64,000 nt of DNA from the NCBI GenBank assembly GCA_964244295.1, contig CAXTIG010000037.1, positions 1 through 64,000 of the forward strand, written 5' to 3'. Positions 31,651-39,996 of the stretch are shown here, one piece after another. The notes beneath the pieces were generated by a model that saw only the letters and a list, made by a program, of their open reading frames with translations, ran no database searches and had not been told where the DNA came from. Within the stretch, counting starts at the first letter, position 1, and each line of letters starts with the position of its first letter. The translations under genes and the position numbers were made by a program. The DNA is from JAJAZB01 sp964244295. Lineage in GTDB: Bacteria; Bacteroidota; Bacteroidia; Cytophagales; Spirosomataceae.

Positions 31651-32451
31651 GTGAAGATCGCCATCATCGGCTGCGGAAACATGGGCATGGCCTTCGCCAA
31701 GTCGTTTTTGCAGTACAACCTCGTCGGGAAAGACGATTTGCTACTGATTGAAAAAAGCGCCGAACGCGGCGCGGCCCTCACCGCCGAACAGTCGGGCGTG
31801 GTGGTCGATACCATCGGCCCCCGCGTGGGCGAGGCCGATTTGATTATTCTTTCCGTCAAACCCCAGGATTTTCCTTCGGTTCACGCCGAACTCGCCCCCG
31901 TCGTTCGGCCCCATCAACTGGTGTTGAGCATCATGGCGGGCATCAACATCGCTAAAATTCAAGCCGTGCTCGGCCACCCGCTCGTGGTGCGGGCCATGCC
32001 CAACACGCCCGCGCTGCTCGGCATGGGCATGACGGCCTTCGCGGCGGCCCCGGAGGTGGAAATCGGGCAGTTGCGTCGGGTGGAAAACCTCATCAACGCC
32101 ACGGGACGGGCCGTTTTTTTGGAAAACGAAAGCCTGCTCGACGCCGTCACGGCCCTGAGCGGCAGCGGCCCGGCGTATTTTTTCTACCTCGTGAAAGCGA
32201 TGATTGAGGCAGGAAAAAAGATGGGTTTCGATGAGGCCCTTTCGGCCCTGCTCGTCAAGCAAACCATGCTCGGTTCCTACCACCTCATCAACACCGCCGA
32301 CAAAAGTCTGGACGAGTTGATTCAGGCCGTGGCCTCGAAAGGTGGCACGACGGAGGCGGCCCTGAAACGGTTTGAAGAAGGCGTTTTGGATGAAACGCTG
32401 ATTGCCGGCATCGAAGCCGCCCAGCGGCGGGCGACGGAGCTTTCGAAGTAG
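31651..32451 (+). CDS. proC: Pyrroline-5-carboxylate reductase
   Basis: A 266-residue cytosolic enzyme, the last step of proline synthesis, reducing pyrroline-5-carboxylate with NAD(P)H. The start is GTG, giving (M)KIAIIGCGNMGMAF, the Rossmann dinucleotide loop. The signature VRAMPNTPALLGMGMTA follows, then LSGSGPAYFFYLVKAMIEAG, and VASKGGTTEAAL near the C-terminus. The GTG is two bases after the stop of the repeat-borne four-helix-bundle gene. Its own TAG stop touches the next palindrome. Confidence 0.93.
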   Translation: MKIAIIGCGNMGMAFAKSFLQYNLVGKDDLLLIEKSAERGAALTAEQSGVVVDTIGPRVGEADLIILSVKPQDFPSVHAELAPVVRPHQLVLSIMAGINIAKIQAVLGHPLVVRAMPNTPALLGMGMTAFAAAPEVEIGQLRRVENLINATGRAVFLENESLLDAVTALSGSGPAYFFYLVKAMIEAGKKMGFDEALSALLVKQTMLGSYHLINTADKSLDELIQAVASKGGTTEAALKRFEEGVLDETLIAGIEAAQRRATELSK

Positions 32452-32573
32452 CGAACCGCTGACAGCGGGCAACGCCCCTGTCAGCGGGTGAGCGGACTCC
32501 AAAAACTTGAGGTGGTTATCCGGCAAGGCGCTCACCCGCTGACAGGGGCGTTGCCCGCTGTCAGGGGTTCGCT
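32451..32573. repeat. Palindrome, ACCGCTGACAG family, copy 2
   Basis: Perfect 36-bp inner arms at 32459-32494 and 32529-32564, extended by about eight further bases with one mismatch. The left end coincides with the last base of the proC stop codon. The right arm is the 3' end of the MutS-like gene. The family word (GAACCGCTGACAG) is shared with 25970-26104. Confidence 0.9.
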
Positions 32574-34373
32574 CACTTGAATCCCCATCTGCCGCATCAA
32601 TTCCGCCGCGTTGAAACTGTGGCACACGCCAGGGCGGAGGGTGTAATCGAAAATTAGTTTTCCCGCCGCGTCGAGGTCGGAGCGGAAGTGGGTGTTTTCG
32701 ACGAAATCCCAGGCCACGGCTTCATCGCCCAGTTCCACGTCGTGGGTGGAAATCATCCCGAACGACGCTGTTTCTTTCAACTGAAAAATGAGCGCCCGCG
32801 CCCCGCCGTTCCGGTCGCGGGAGTTGGTGCCTTTCAGGATTTCATCCAGCAAAAAAAGGACGGGCGGGCCGTCCGCTTCAACGGTTTCCAGCAATTGCCG
32901 CAACCGCTTCAGTTCGGCGTAAAACGAAGACGTGCTTTCTTCGAGCGAATCCTGGGTTCTCATGCTGGTAAACACCCGCAGCACCGGCAAGCTCATCGCC
33001 TGCGCACACACCACCGACCCGGCCAGGGCCAGCACCGCGTTGGTGCCGACCGTGCGCAGAAACGTACTTTTCCCCGACATATTCGAGCCGGTCACGAGCA
33101 TCGTCCGGCCCGGCCCGCCGAAAGTCAGGTCGTTGCTGACGCGCTGCGGAGCGGGAATGAGCGGGTGGCCGATGGTGTGAGAAGTAAGAAGCGAGAAGTG
33201 AGAGGCAATTTTTGGAAAAACAAAGCCTGTTTCAGCGAAGGCCAGCCCGGCGAGGCTATTGAGGGCTTCCAGTTCGCCGACTACCGCCAGCCAGTCGGCG
33301 AGATGGGCGCGGTGGCGGCGTTTCCAGCGTTCGAGGGGGGCGAAGAATTGAAAATCCCAGAGCGAGGGCAGGCCGAAAAAAAGGATGAAGTAGGGATTTT
33401 GCCGGTAACTCAACAGCCCCAGTGTGCGGCTCAGGCCCCGCACCGCCGCCGGAGCGCCTGCCGCCCGGCGCTGCAAGTCGCGCAGTTTTTCCGAAGAAAA
33501 CGATTCGGCTTCCAGTCGTTCCAGCACGGCGGCTCCGGCCCGCAACGCGGGAATGGCCCGCTCGCTTTGGTCCACGGCCCGTTTCACCGTCGCGTTGAGC
33601 CGCCCCAGCGCCCAGCCACTCGCCACCACACTCAGCACCACCGCGCCAAAGGGCAGCCCTTCCAGCACCCAGGCGACCACCAGCGCGACCGTCAGGAGCG
33701 GCAGACCGAAGCGGGCGGCGCGGTACCAAAACTGGTCGATGACCCCGTTTTCGGGTTCGGCAATCCAGGCCAGCAGGGCATCGGTGGATTGGTCGGCGGC
33801 ATCGAGCAGGCCCGCCGTGGCTTCGGTGCGTTGCCGCCAGTCGAGGGCTTCGCTCAATTCGCGAACGGCTTGTTGGCGGGCCAAAATCTCAGTTTCGTCG
33901 GCGGGGGCTTTCAGCCAGGCGGCCAGCGTGCTGGCCCCGGCGTGGGTGCGGGTGCGGTTGAGCAGTCGGAAGAGCGAGCGGGAGCCGAACACGTCGAGGT
34001 CGGCGGTGTAGGGATGGAGCGGCGCGTCGAAATCGAGGCCGGTTTCGGGGCGGGTGAAGCGTCCGGCGAGGCGCTCGGCTTCGTCGGCGTTGATGGATCG
34101 CAGCAGCCGCGCTTCGTCGCGCTGCCGCCGCACCCGCTGGTGAACGCCCAGCAGCCAGAGGTACGCCGCGACCAGCGCCACCCCGGCGGGCAAAATCGGA
34201 CTGGCCCAGACGGAGCCGCTGCCAAATTTTTGGAAAAGAAAGTACAGGGCAAAAATCCCCCCCACGAACAGGGCCACGCGGGCCACGGCCAGTTGGTTGA
34301 AGCGGCGTTGCTGGGCTTGCCCGGCCCCGGCAAACTGCGCCTGGCGTTGCTGGAAAAGGTCGGTACGCGTCAC
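32532..34373 (-). CDS. Membrane-anchored MutS-family ATPase
   Basis: A 613-residue protein. The start is a GTG at 34371-34373, two bases past the stop of the Fur-family gene. Two membrane segments lie near residues 27-70 (VALFVGGIFALYFLF and PAGVALVAAYLWLLGV) and two more near 215-250. The C-terminal MutS ATPase has Walker A TGSNMSGKSTFLRTVG, Walker B VLFLLDEILKGTNSRDR and the ISTHD switch. The mismatch-reading domain of MutS is absent, so it is not a standard repair protein; this group is common in Bacteroidetes. The last 13 residues (from SEPLTAG) and the stop are encoded by the palindrome arm, so the native tail has probably been replaced. Confidence 0.8.
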   Translation of the reverse strand: MTRTDLFQQRQAQFAGAGQAQQRRFNQLAVARVALFVGGIFALYFLFQKFGSGSVWASPILPAGVALVAAYLWLLGVHQRVRRQRDEARLLRSINADEAERLAGRFTRPETGLDFDAPLHPYTADLDVFGSRSLFRLLNRTRTHAGASTLAAWLKAPADETEILARQQAVRELSEALDWRQRTEATAGLLDAADQSTDALLAWIAEPENGVIDQFWYRAARFGLPLLTVALVVAWVLEGLPFGAVVLSVVASGWALGRLNATVKRAVDQSERAIPALRAGAAVLERLEAESFSSEKLRDLQRRAAGAPAAVRGLSRTLGLLSYRQNPYFILFFGLPSLWDFQFFAPLERWKRRHRAHLADWLAVVGELEALNSLAGLAFAETGFVFPKIASHFSLLTSHTIGHPLIPAPQRVSNDLTFGGPGRTMLVTGSNMSGKSTFLRTVGTNAVLALAGSVVCAQAMSLPVLRVFTSMRTQDSLEESTSSFYAELKRLRQLLETVEADGPPVLFLLDEILKGTNSRDRNGGARALIFQLKETASFGMISTHDVELGDEAVAWDFVENTHFRSDLDAAGKLIFDYTLRPGVCHSFNAAELMRQMGIQVSEPLTAGNAPVSG

Positions 34374-34375
34374 GC

Positions 34376-34801
34376 TCAGTTGGGCTGGCAAAGCGGGCAC
34401 ACGCCCTGCACGAGCAGGTTGGTTTCCTGGCGCTGGTACCCGGCGGGCAGGGCCAGGGTGGGGACGCGCACGTCGTCGAGGCAGTTGGTCAGCCCGCAAA
34501 CGCTGCACTTGAAATGCACGTGGTCGTGGTGGTGCTGGTGGTCGGCGGCGTGGCAGGTGCTGCGGCAGAGAGCGTATTTCATCCCACCTTCGTCGTCCAG
34601 CACCTTGTGAATGAGGCCCTTTTCGAGGAAAGTTTTCAGGGTGCGGTACACCGTCACCCGGTCGAATTTTTCGGGCAACCGGGCCTCGATGTCGGCGTGG
34701 GCGAGGGCGTGGCCGTTTTCGTTGAAAATAGCCAGCATCTCCGCCCGGCAGTCGGTGAGGCGGAGGTTGAAGTCTTTGAGGGTGGCGCGTTCGGGGGTCA
34801 T
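34376..34801 (-). CDS. Fur-family transcriptional repressor
   Basis: A 141-residue metal-dependent regulator; the ATG at 34801 (MTPERATLKDFNLRLTD) is preferred to 34861, which would overlap the ParE gene. The winged helix (DRVTVYRTLKTFLEKGLIH) reads DNA. The dimer domain has the His-rich metal site HQHHHDHVHFKC and two CxxC pairs (CSVC and CPLC) that normally hold structural zinc. Whether it is Fur, Zur or PerR cannot be decided. It may control the haem locus, whose promoter holds a palindrome. It directly precedes the MutS-like gene. Confidence 0.85.
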   Translation of the reverse strand: MTPERATLKDFNLRLTDCRAEMLAIFNENGHALAHADIEARLPEKFDRVTVYRTLKTFLEKGLIHKVLDDEGGMKYALCRSTCHAADHQHHHDHVHFKCSVCGLTNCLDDVRVPTLALPAGYQRQETNLLVQGVCPLCQPN

Positions 34802-34838
34802 GGTTAAAACGAATTTCCTGGTCAACAGCCGGGAGCAG

Positions 34839-35144
34839 TTAGGGGTTTCGACGGGTGTCATGGACGGCCCTTATTTTTACTAACCTTTCTTCCCGCTCGT
34901 AGGTGTAAAAAATTTTGTAGTGCCCTTCCAGCAGGTATCGAATGACAATAATATCATTGCTTTTTTGCTGGTCAATGGCACCCATTTCAGGAAACTGGGA
35001 TAGCCGACGCGTTTTTGCTGCAATTGTATCGGCCAATGCATTGGCTCGGTGCTCGCCGACTGTTCGTTCCCAGTATTCAAAAAGGTCGAACAGTTGCGCC
35101 AGCGCTTCGTTGGTCCAATCTACCTTTCGCGGCGATTCTTCCAC
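34839..35144 (-). CDS. ParE/RelE-family toxin
   Basis: A 101-residue protein of the RelE/ParE toxin superfamily: VDWTNEALAQLFDLFEYW at the start, ANALADTIAAKTRRLSQFP in the helix region, MGAIDQ, VIRYLLEGHYKIFYTYE and the end VKIRAVHDTRRNP. ParE toxins poison DNA gyrase, RelE toxins cut mRNA; the YKIFYTY strand and HDTRRNP tail favour ParE. Its start overlaps the end of the small upstream gene by 25 bp, as usual for toxin-antitoxin pairs. Confidence 0.88.
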   Translation of the reverse strand: MEESPRKVDWTNEALAQLFDLFEYWERTVGEHRANALADTIAAKTRRLSQFPEMGAIDQQKSNDIIVIRYLLEGHYKIFYTYEREERLVKIRAVHDTRRNP

Positions 35145-35362
35145 GTTTGAATCTGGTTTTCAACTTCTTCCTGGGAGGTCACTTCTCCCTTCCGGATTTG
35201 ATATTCCGAAAGGAAGAGCATTTTCCAAATGTCATTCAAACTTCTTCCGTTTTCCTGAAACGATTCAATTTCCTGCTTCACCGCCTCGAAAAGCCGGGCG
35301 TTTTCCGAGTGGGTCAGGTACTCGATGACTTCTTCCTTCAGGGTTTTTGTTGCCGTTTCCAT
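35120..35362 (-). CDS. Antitoxin partner of ParE
   Basis: An 80-residue, charged, mostly helical protein starting METATKTLKEEVIEYL (ATG at 35362; an ATG seven codons upstream is also possible). It precedes and overlaps the ParE gene, the position and size expected for an antitoxin. The family is not one I can name. A second, damaged copy of the same gene lies directly upstream at 35384-35620, with the same META-K-LKEEVIE start. Confidence 0.75.
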   Translation of the reverse strand: METATKTLKEEVIEYLTHSENARLFEAVKQEIESFQENGRSLNDIWKMLFLSEYQIRKGEVTSQEEVENQIQTWKNRRER

Positions 35363-35383
35363 CGTGTCAAAATTTAGGTTCAA

Positions 35384-35620
35384 CTACTAACCCTCCGCCG
35401 ACTTTTCCAATCCTCGATTTCCTGTTCCAATTCCTCCCTCGAAAGGACTTCGCCGCGCTCTGCTGCCTGTCGGGCGGTTTCAATTCGTGCCTGCACCTGT
35501 TCGATGGTGTACGGTTTCGGAAAATAATAATCCAACACCCGCCGCACACCTTGCAGCATTTCGAGGTCTTCCGATTCGCTCGATGACCTCTTCCTTCAGG
35601 GACTTCACCGCCGTTTCCAT
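35384..35620 (-). pseudogene. Frameshifted second copy of the antitoxin gene
   Basis: The minus strand starts METAVKSLKEEVIE at 35620, nearly identical to the intact antitoxin, then shifts frame at about 35578. The other frame continues SESEDLEMLQGVRRVLDYYF, PKPYTIEQVQARIETARQAA and ERGEVLSREELEQEIEDWKS, ending RRRVSS and a stop near 35385. The end (ELEQEIEDWK-RR) matches the intact gene's EEVENQIQTWKNRR. One indel explains the break. No toxin gene of its own remains. Confidence 0.75.
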
Positions 35621-35625
35621 GCGCG

Positions 35626-37491
35626 TCAGGGGTTTGGTTCGACTTCAAATTGCAACTTAACCAAATTGCTGTAAATGCCCTCGTCGCGCAGCACCAGTTC
35701 TTCGTGGGTACCGGCCTCGGCGATTTGCCCCTCGCGGATGACGTAAATCTGGTCCACCCGGCGGATGGTGGCCAACCGATGGGCAATGACGATGGTCGTG
35801 CGGTTTTCCATCAGCGTTTCGAGGGCTTCCTGCACCAGTTTTTCCGATTCGGCGTCGAGCGAGGAGGTGGCTTCGTCGAGAATCAGAATGGCCGGGTCTT
35901 TCAGAATGGCGCGGGCGATGGCGATGCGCTGCCGCTGCCCGCCGGAGAGTTTCACGCCCCGCTCGCCCACCAGCGTTTGCAGCCCTTCGGGAAACAGGTC
36001 GATGAATTCGAGCGCGTTGGCCTTGCGGGCGGCTTCGAGCACCTCGGCTTCGGTCGCGCCGGGTCTGCCGTAGGCGATGTTTTCGAGAATACTGCCGCCG
36101 AAGAGCATCACCTCCTGCGGCACGATGGCGATGGCCCGGCGCAGGGCGGTGATGTCGTAGTCGCGGATGTTTTTACCGTCCACCAGAATCTGCCCGCTGT
36201 TGACTTCGTAAAACCGCATGAGCAGTTGGGCGATGGTCGATTTTCCCGCGCCGGAGTAGCCCACCAGCGCGATTTGCTCGCCCGCTTCCACCCGCAGGCT
36301 CAGGCCCTGCAACACGGGCACGTCGGCGCGGGAGGGGTAGCGGAAATGGACGTCGCGGTACTCGACGCGACCTTGAAGAACCTCACCCCCCGGCCCCCTC
36401 TCCTGCTGAGAGGGGGAGCCAATATCACCCCCTCTCAGCAGGAGAGGGGGCCGGGGGGTGAGGTGTACTTCCGATTCTTCCTCCAAAATCTCCAGAATCC
36501 GCTCCGAAGACCCGATGGTTTTCTGGATTTGGGCGTAGATGTCGCCCAAGCCACCCACCGAGCCGCCGATGAAGGCGGTGTAAAACAGGAAGGTGAGCAG
36601 GTCGGAGAGGATGAATTCACCGCTCGACACGAGTTGCGCCCCGTACCAGACCACCGCCACGATGGCCCCGAACAGCCCGAAAATCACGAACGACACGAAG
36701 GCCCCCCGCCAGGTGGCGGCTTTCAGGGCGATGGTCACGACCCGGTTGAGTGCGTCGGTGTAGCGGCCCACTTCGTAGCGCTCGTTGGTGAAGGCCTTCA
36801 CCACGTTGATGGATTGCATGGTTTCCTCGACCACCACGTTGGTTTTGGCGAGTTCGTCCTGGGCCTGCTTCGAGATTTTACGGATGAATCGCCCGAAGAA
36901 AATCGACGCCACCACCAGCACCGGAAAGGTCGCCAGCATAAACAGCGTGAGCTTGGCGGAAATAAACAGGATGATGCCCACGCCCACGACGAGCGTGAAA
37001 ATTTGCCGGAAAAACTCGGCCAGCGTGATGCTCAGCACGTCCTGCAACTGACTCACGTCGGAGGTGATGCGGCTCATGATTTCGCCCACGCGGCGCTGCT
37101 CGAAAAACGGGATGGGTAGCGTGACGAGCTTGGTGTACAGGCTTTTGCGCACGTCGCGCATGGCTTTTTCGCTCACCTGCGTGAAGGTGTAAATTCGTAG
37201 AAACGAGAAAATGGCCTGGAACACCAGAATCACCACGAACAGCCCCGTGACCTGCCCGATGGTGTACGGCGATTTGCCCTCGATGACCTCCGACATCTGG
37301 CCGATGAGCAACGGGAAGGTCATCGTGGTGAGGTTGGAGAGCACCAGGAAACCCATCCCCAGCAGGAAGGTGGTGCGGTAGGGCCGCACGAAGCGGAAAA
37401 TGCGCAGGGTCTTGCTGAGGGCCTCGCGGTTTACTTTGCGTTTGTCTTTTTCGTCGGGCTGTGCCCCGAAACTGTCTCTGCGGTTAGCCAT
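35626..37491 (-). CDS. ABC exporter, fused permease and ATPase (MsbA-like)
   Basis: A 621-residue half-exporter: six membrane helices (residues about 30-330) and an ATPase domain (from about 372). ATPase motifs are GYSGAGKSTIAQLL (Walker A), LSGGQRQRIAIARAIL (signature), ILILDEATSSLDAE (Walker B) and IVIAHRLATI (H-loop). It should dimerise and export a lipid or drug. Between the two domains, residues about 343-371 (HLTPRPPLLLRGG through QQERGPGGEV) have no counterpart in the family and are encoded by a perfect palindrome. Family sequence resumes immediately at GRVEYRDVHFRYPSR. The insertion keeps the frame, so the protein is probably still made. Confidence 0.92.
   Translation of the reverse strand: MANRRDSFGAQPDEKDKRKVNREALSKTLRIFRFVRPYRTTFLLGMGFLVLSNLTTMTFPLLIGQMSEVIEGKSPYTIGQVTGLFVVILVFQAIFSFLRIYTFTQVSEKAMRDVRKSLYTKLVTLPIPFFEQRRVGEIMSRITSDVSQLQDVLSITLAEFFRQIFTLVVGVGIILFISAKLTLFMLATFPVLVVASIFFGRFIRKISKQAQDELAKTNVVVEETMQSINVVKAFTNERYEVGRYTDALNRVVTIALKAATWRGAFVSFVIFGLFGAIVAVVWYGAQLVSSGEFILSDLLTFLFYTAFIGGSVGGLGDIYAQIQKTIGSSERILEILEEESEVHLTPRPPLLLRGGDIGSPSQQERGPGGEVLQGRVEYRDVHFRYPSRADVPVLQGLSLRVEAGEQIALVGYSGAGKSTIAQLLMRFYEVNSGQILVDGKNIRDYDITALRRAIAIVPQEVMLFGGSILENIAYGRPGATEAEVLEAARKANALEFIDLFPEGLQTLVGERGVKLSGGQRQRIAIARAILKDPAILILDEATSSLDAESEKLVQEALETLMENRTTIVIAHRLATIRRVDQIYVIREGQIAEAGTHEELVLRDEGIYSNLVKLQFEVEPNP
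36381..36463. repeat. Palindrome inserted in frame in the ABC exporter gene
   Basis: Perfect 36-bp arms (36381-36416 and 36428-36463) around an 11-base loop, all inside the coding sequence. The arm holds CCTCACCCCCCGGCCCCCTC and CTCCTGCTGAGAGGGGG. The element adds about 29 residues to the linker between the membrane and ATPase domains. It behaves like the Rickettsia palindromic elements known to sit in frame within proteins, although the sequence is unrelated. Confidence 0.9.
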
Positions 37492-37608
37492 GAAGTTGAA
37501 AGGCGGATTATAAACGTTAGTTCAGCGAAGCTAAATCCGCAGCTATAGCGACCGGACGGTTCGCCCGTTCCACGTCGGGCTGCGATTACAAATCCGGTCG
37601 AGTGTTTT

Positions 37609-37995
37609 TTATCGTTCAATCAGGGGCGGCACCACGACGCACACGAGCGGGTCAAGCCCCCGGAAATCCTGCTCGTTGACGGTAATCAACTCGGCGTTCA
37701 AGCGCCGGGCCGTAGCCAGGGTGATGGCGTCGGGTAATTTTACTTTGCGGATTTTGCGGTAGCCGATGACGAAGTCGGCGATGAGAAAATCGGTGTGAAT
37801 AATTTCTACTTGCCGCAGGAACTCTTCCGTACCCTGCTGTTCCTGCAGGTCGGTAAAGTTGTAGCCGAGCACTTCCATGTAGGCGACGATGGAAACGTAC
37901 ACCTCGTCGTAGTTCGACAAAAAGGCTTCGGCTATCTGCTTTTTGCTCAGATAGATGACGATGTTGGAATCAAGAACGACCCTATTCCCACTCAT
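37609..37995 (-). CDS. PIN-domain toxin (VapC-type)
   Basis: A 128-residue PIN-domain ribonuclease. Acidic active-site residues are Asp9 (VVLDSNIVIYL), Glu41 (VAYMEVLGY) and the Asp of KLPDAITLATARRL near residue 90, followed by ELITVNEQDFRGL with a further Asp. VapC toxins cut tRNA or rRNA. The gene overlaps the upstream small gene by 14 bp, a toxin-antitoxin arrangement. Confidence 0.88.
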   Translation of the reverse strand: MSGNRVVLDSNIVIYLSKKQIAEAFLSNYDEVYVSIVAYMEVLGYNFTDLQEQQGTEEFLRQVEIIHTDFLIADFVIGYRKIRKVKLPDAITLATARRLNAELITVNEQDFRGLDPLVCVVVPPLIER

Positions 37996-38221
37996 CGCGT
38001 TGCTTTCTTTGCCATTCTACCGGGTCTTCGATGTCCCGGAAAGGATTCATTTTCTGAAGTTTCTTCAATGCCGCCTGGAGCTTTTCCGGATCGTAATTCC
38101 GTCTGGGCGCTTCCTCCCAGGTCAAGGTCACCTTCACCAGCCCGTCGGGCGGCGGGGTGGGCAGGTCGGGCAGGTGAACCACGCCGTTTTCGACGGTGGC
38201 CGTTAGTTCGAGCGTTTGCAT
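37982..38221 (-). CDS. Antitoxin partner of the PIN toxin
   Basis: A 79-residue protein. The N-terminal part (LELTATVENGVVHLPDLPTP) has the strand pattern of small AbrB- or DUF2281-like antitoxins; the C-terminal half is charged and helical (EKLQAALKKLQKMNPFRDIED), fitting a toxin-binding tail. It precedes the PIN gene with a short overlap. Family name uncertain. Confidence 0.75.
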   Translation of the reverse strand: MQTLELTATVENGVVHLPDLPTPPPDGLVKVTLTWEEAPRRNYDPEKLQAALKKLQKMNPFRDIEDPVEWQRKQRDEWE

Positions 38222-38225
38222 GGCA

Positions 38226-39212
38226 TCATTGGATTTCTTCCACCTTCCCCCGGTAGCCCGATTCCTGGAGCATCCGGCGGGCGTCGGTGCGTTTCATCAA
38301 TTCTTGAAAAGTCACGTCGGGGTGCGTTTCGCGGTATTTTCGAATTATTTTCCAGCCCAGCCACTGCCCAATCCGACCGGGGCACTTCGGCCCGATTTCC
38401 ACCGTAATCGGGCGTTCGCCGAGGTACCGGGCTTTGCGCTCGGGGCTGGTTTCGTAGAGCAGTTTTTCCTCCACGAAATGCGCCCAGATTAAATCCTGTG
38501 CCCCGTCGTTGGCGGCGAGTTGCGGCCCGGTGTAGGCGATAATCAGACTGTCGGAGGTGGAGGGGAGGATATTTTTGACGAACTCAAAACTTTTCCCGAA
38601 ATGCACCATCTCCGCCAGCAACGTCTGGTCTTGCGGGTTGGTTTCGTTGTACTTCCCCGAAAGCAGCAGCAGCACCTGGGGCACGAGGTACTCGCGCTGG
38701 TATTTGCGCAGCCGGTAGTTTTCGAGTTGCGGGCGGTATCGCGCTTTCGGTCCCAAAAAATAATCCAACCCAATGACAATCAGGCTGTCCGACACGTACA
38801 AATCGGGTCCGGTGAAACCGGTGAACAGCGTTACCACGCGGGGGGCTTTAAAATCGGGGTAGGTGGTTTTTAGGTTTTGAAAGGCTTCGCCGAAGGCGTT
38901 CTGGATGTCGCTCAGGTCGGCCAGCGGCGTTTTGGCTTCTTCGTAAAATTGCCGCAAGCCGGGGTTTTGGGTGAGGCCCGCCAGCGTAGCCGCCAGTTCG
39001 GCATCGGTTCCAAAATCAGCCTGGTTGAAATACGCGGCGCGGACGGAGGGAGCCTTTTTCAGAAAAATCTCGACTTCAGCGGGTGTTTTGGCGGCGAACA
39101 GCGCCGATTCGAGGCGCTCGATGGGGTAGGGGGTGGGGGTTGAGTCGGGTTGGCAGGACCAGAGCGCGGTGGTCAGGCCGAGTAGCAGGCCGAAGAGGCG
39201 TAGGGTTTTCAT
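38226..39212 (-). CDS. gldB: Gliding-motility lipoprotein GldB
   Basis: A 328-residue lipoprotein with lipobox LWSC (Cys at residue 20). The body resembles GldB: YFNQADFGTDAELAATLAG, then VTLFTGFTGPDLYVSDSLIV with GLDYFLG, and LVPQVLLLLSGKYNE. GldB is needed for gliding and for type IX secretion in the phylum, although the same fold occurs in non-gliding members. No other gld gene is in the window. It lies four bases downstream-strand from the antitoxin gene start and 94 bp from the response-regulator gene, with a palindrome in that gap. Confidence 0.8.
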   Translation of the reverse strand: MKTLRLFGLLLGLTTALWSCQPDSTPTPYPIERLESALFAAKTPAEVEIFLKKAPSVRAAYFNQADFGTDAELAATLAGLTQNPGLRQFYEEAKTPLADLSDIQNAFGEAFQNLKTTYPDFKAPRVVTLFTGFTGPDLYVSDSLIVIGLDYFLGPKARYRPQLENYRLRKYQREYLVPQVLLLLSGKYNETNPQDQTLLAEMVHFGKSFEFVKNILPSTSDSLIIAYTGPQLAANDGAQDLIWAHFVEEKLLYETSPERKARYLGERPITVEIGPKCPGRIGQWLGWKIIRKYRETHPDVTFQELMKRTDARRMLQESGYRGKVEEIQ

Positions 39213-39225
39213 GGAAAGGAAAACG

Positions 39226-39233
39226 CAAAGGTA
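39226..39233 (-). promoter_or_regulatory. -7 promoter element of gldB
   Basis: On the minus strand TACCTTTG lies 13 bp before the gldB ATG, a perfect -7 match. The -33 position falls in the arm of the palindrome starting at 39241, which has no TTTG. Confidence 0.4.
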
Positions 39234-39240
39234 CGCCGGG

Positions 39241-39326
39241 AAGTACCCCCAACCCCCTAAAGGGGGCTTTTCCTACTTAGAAAGTTCCGGCTACGAAAAG
39301 CCCCCTTTAGGGGGTTGGGGGTACTT
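39241..39326. repeat. GC-rich palindrome, copy 2 of the 11012 family
   Basis: Perfect 32-bp arms at 39241-39272 and 39295-39326, the 22-base loop between. The arm holds CCCCCAACCCCCTAAAGGGGG and CTTTTC. The right arm overlaps the 3' end of the response regulator gene and encodes its last residues and stop. Confidence 0.9.
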
Positions 39327-39996
39327 CCAGCCGAAACCCCACCCCATGCACATTCACCAAATGCAGCGCCGGGTCGTCGCGGAGGTATTTTCGCAATCGG
39401 CTCACGAACACGTCGAGGCTGCGGCCCAGAAAATAGTCGGACTTTCCCCAGAGTTTGACCAGAATCTGGTCGCGGGGTACGACCTCGTTGGGGTGGCGGA
39501 GCAGCAACGCCAGCAAATCGGCCTCACGTTGGGTAAGATCGGTGCTGCCCGAAGGACCGCCCAGTTTCAGATTTTTAGGGTCGAACTGGTAGCACCCTAC
39601 CGACAGCAGCCCATTGGTTTTTGCCGAAAAACCGTTCGTCCGGCGCCGGATGACTTCGATGCGCAGCACCAATTCTTCGATGCTGAAGGGCTTGGTCAGG
39701 TAGTCGTCGCCGCCGAGGCGGAAGCCTTTGAGCCGGTCTTCCTTGAGCGATTTGGCCGTCAGAAACACGATGGGCACTTCGCTGCCCGTGGCCCGGATGC
39801 GCTCGGCGAGGGTGAAGCCGTCGAGCTGGGGCAGCATCACGTCGAGCAGGCAGAGGTCGGGTTTCCGGGCCTCGAAGGCCGTCCAGGCGGCGAGGCCGTC
39901 GGCCTGCCACTCGACGGCGTAGCCCTCGGTTTCGAGGCTGTCTTTCACGACGAAACCCAGCGCGGGGTCGTCTTCGGCGAGGAGGATGGAGGTCAA
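39307..39996 (-). CDS. OmpR-family response regulator
   Basis: A 229-residue two-component regulator: receiver domain 1-118 with the acidic pair Asp9-Asp10, phospho-acceptor Asp52 (CLLDVMLP), Thr in VFLTAKS and KPFSIEEL, and a winged-helix DNA-binding domain (about 130-225, LTQREADLLALLLRHP, RSLDVFVSRLRKYL). The start must be TTG at 39994-39996: an in-frame TAA precedes it directly and no ATG lies early enough to keep the acidic pocket. That TTG is part of the AATTAAA heptamer array. The last residues EVPPTP and stop come from the palindrome at the other end. The partner kinase gene is immediately upstream. Confidence 0.9.
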   Translation of the reverse strand: MTSILLAEDDPALGFVVKDSLETEGYAVEWQADGLAAWTAFEARKPDLCLLDVMLPQLDGFTLAERIRATGSEVPIVFLTAKSLKEDRLKGFRLGGDDYLTKPFSIEELVLRIEVIRRRTNGFSAKTNGLLSVGCYQFDPKNLKLGGPSGSTDLTQREADLLALLLRHPNEVVPRDQILVKLWGKSDYFLGRSLDVFVSRLRKYLRDDPALHLVNVHGVGFRLEVPPTP

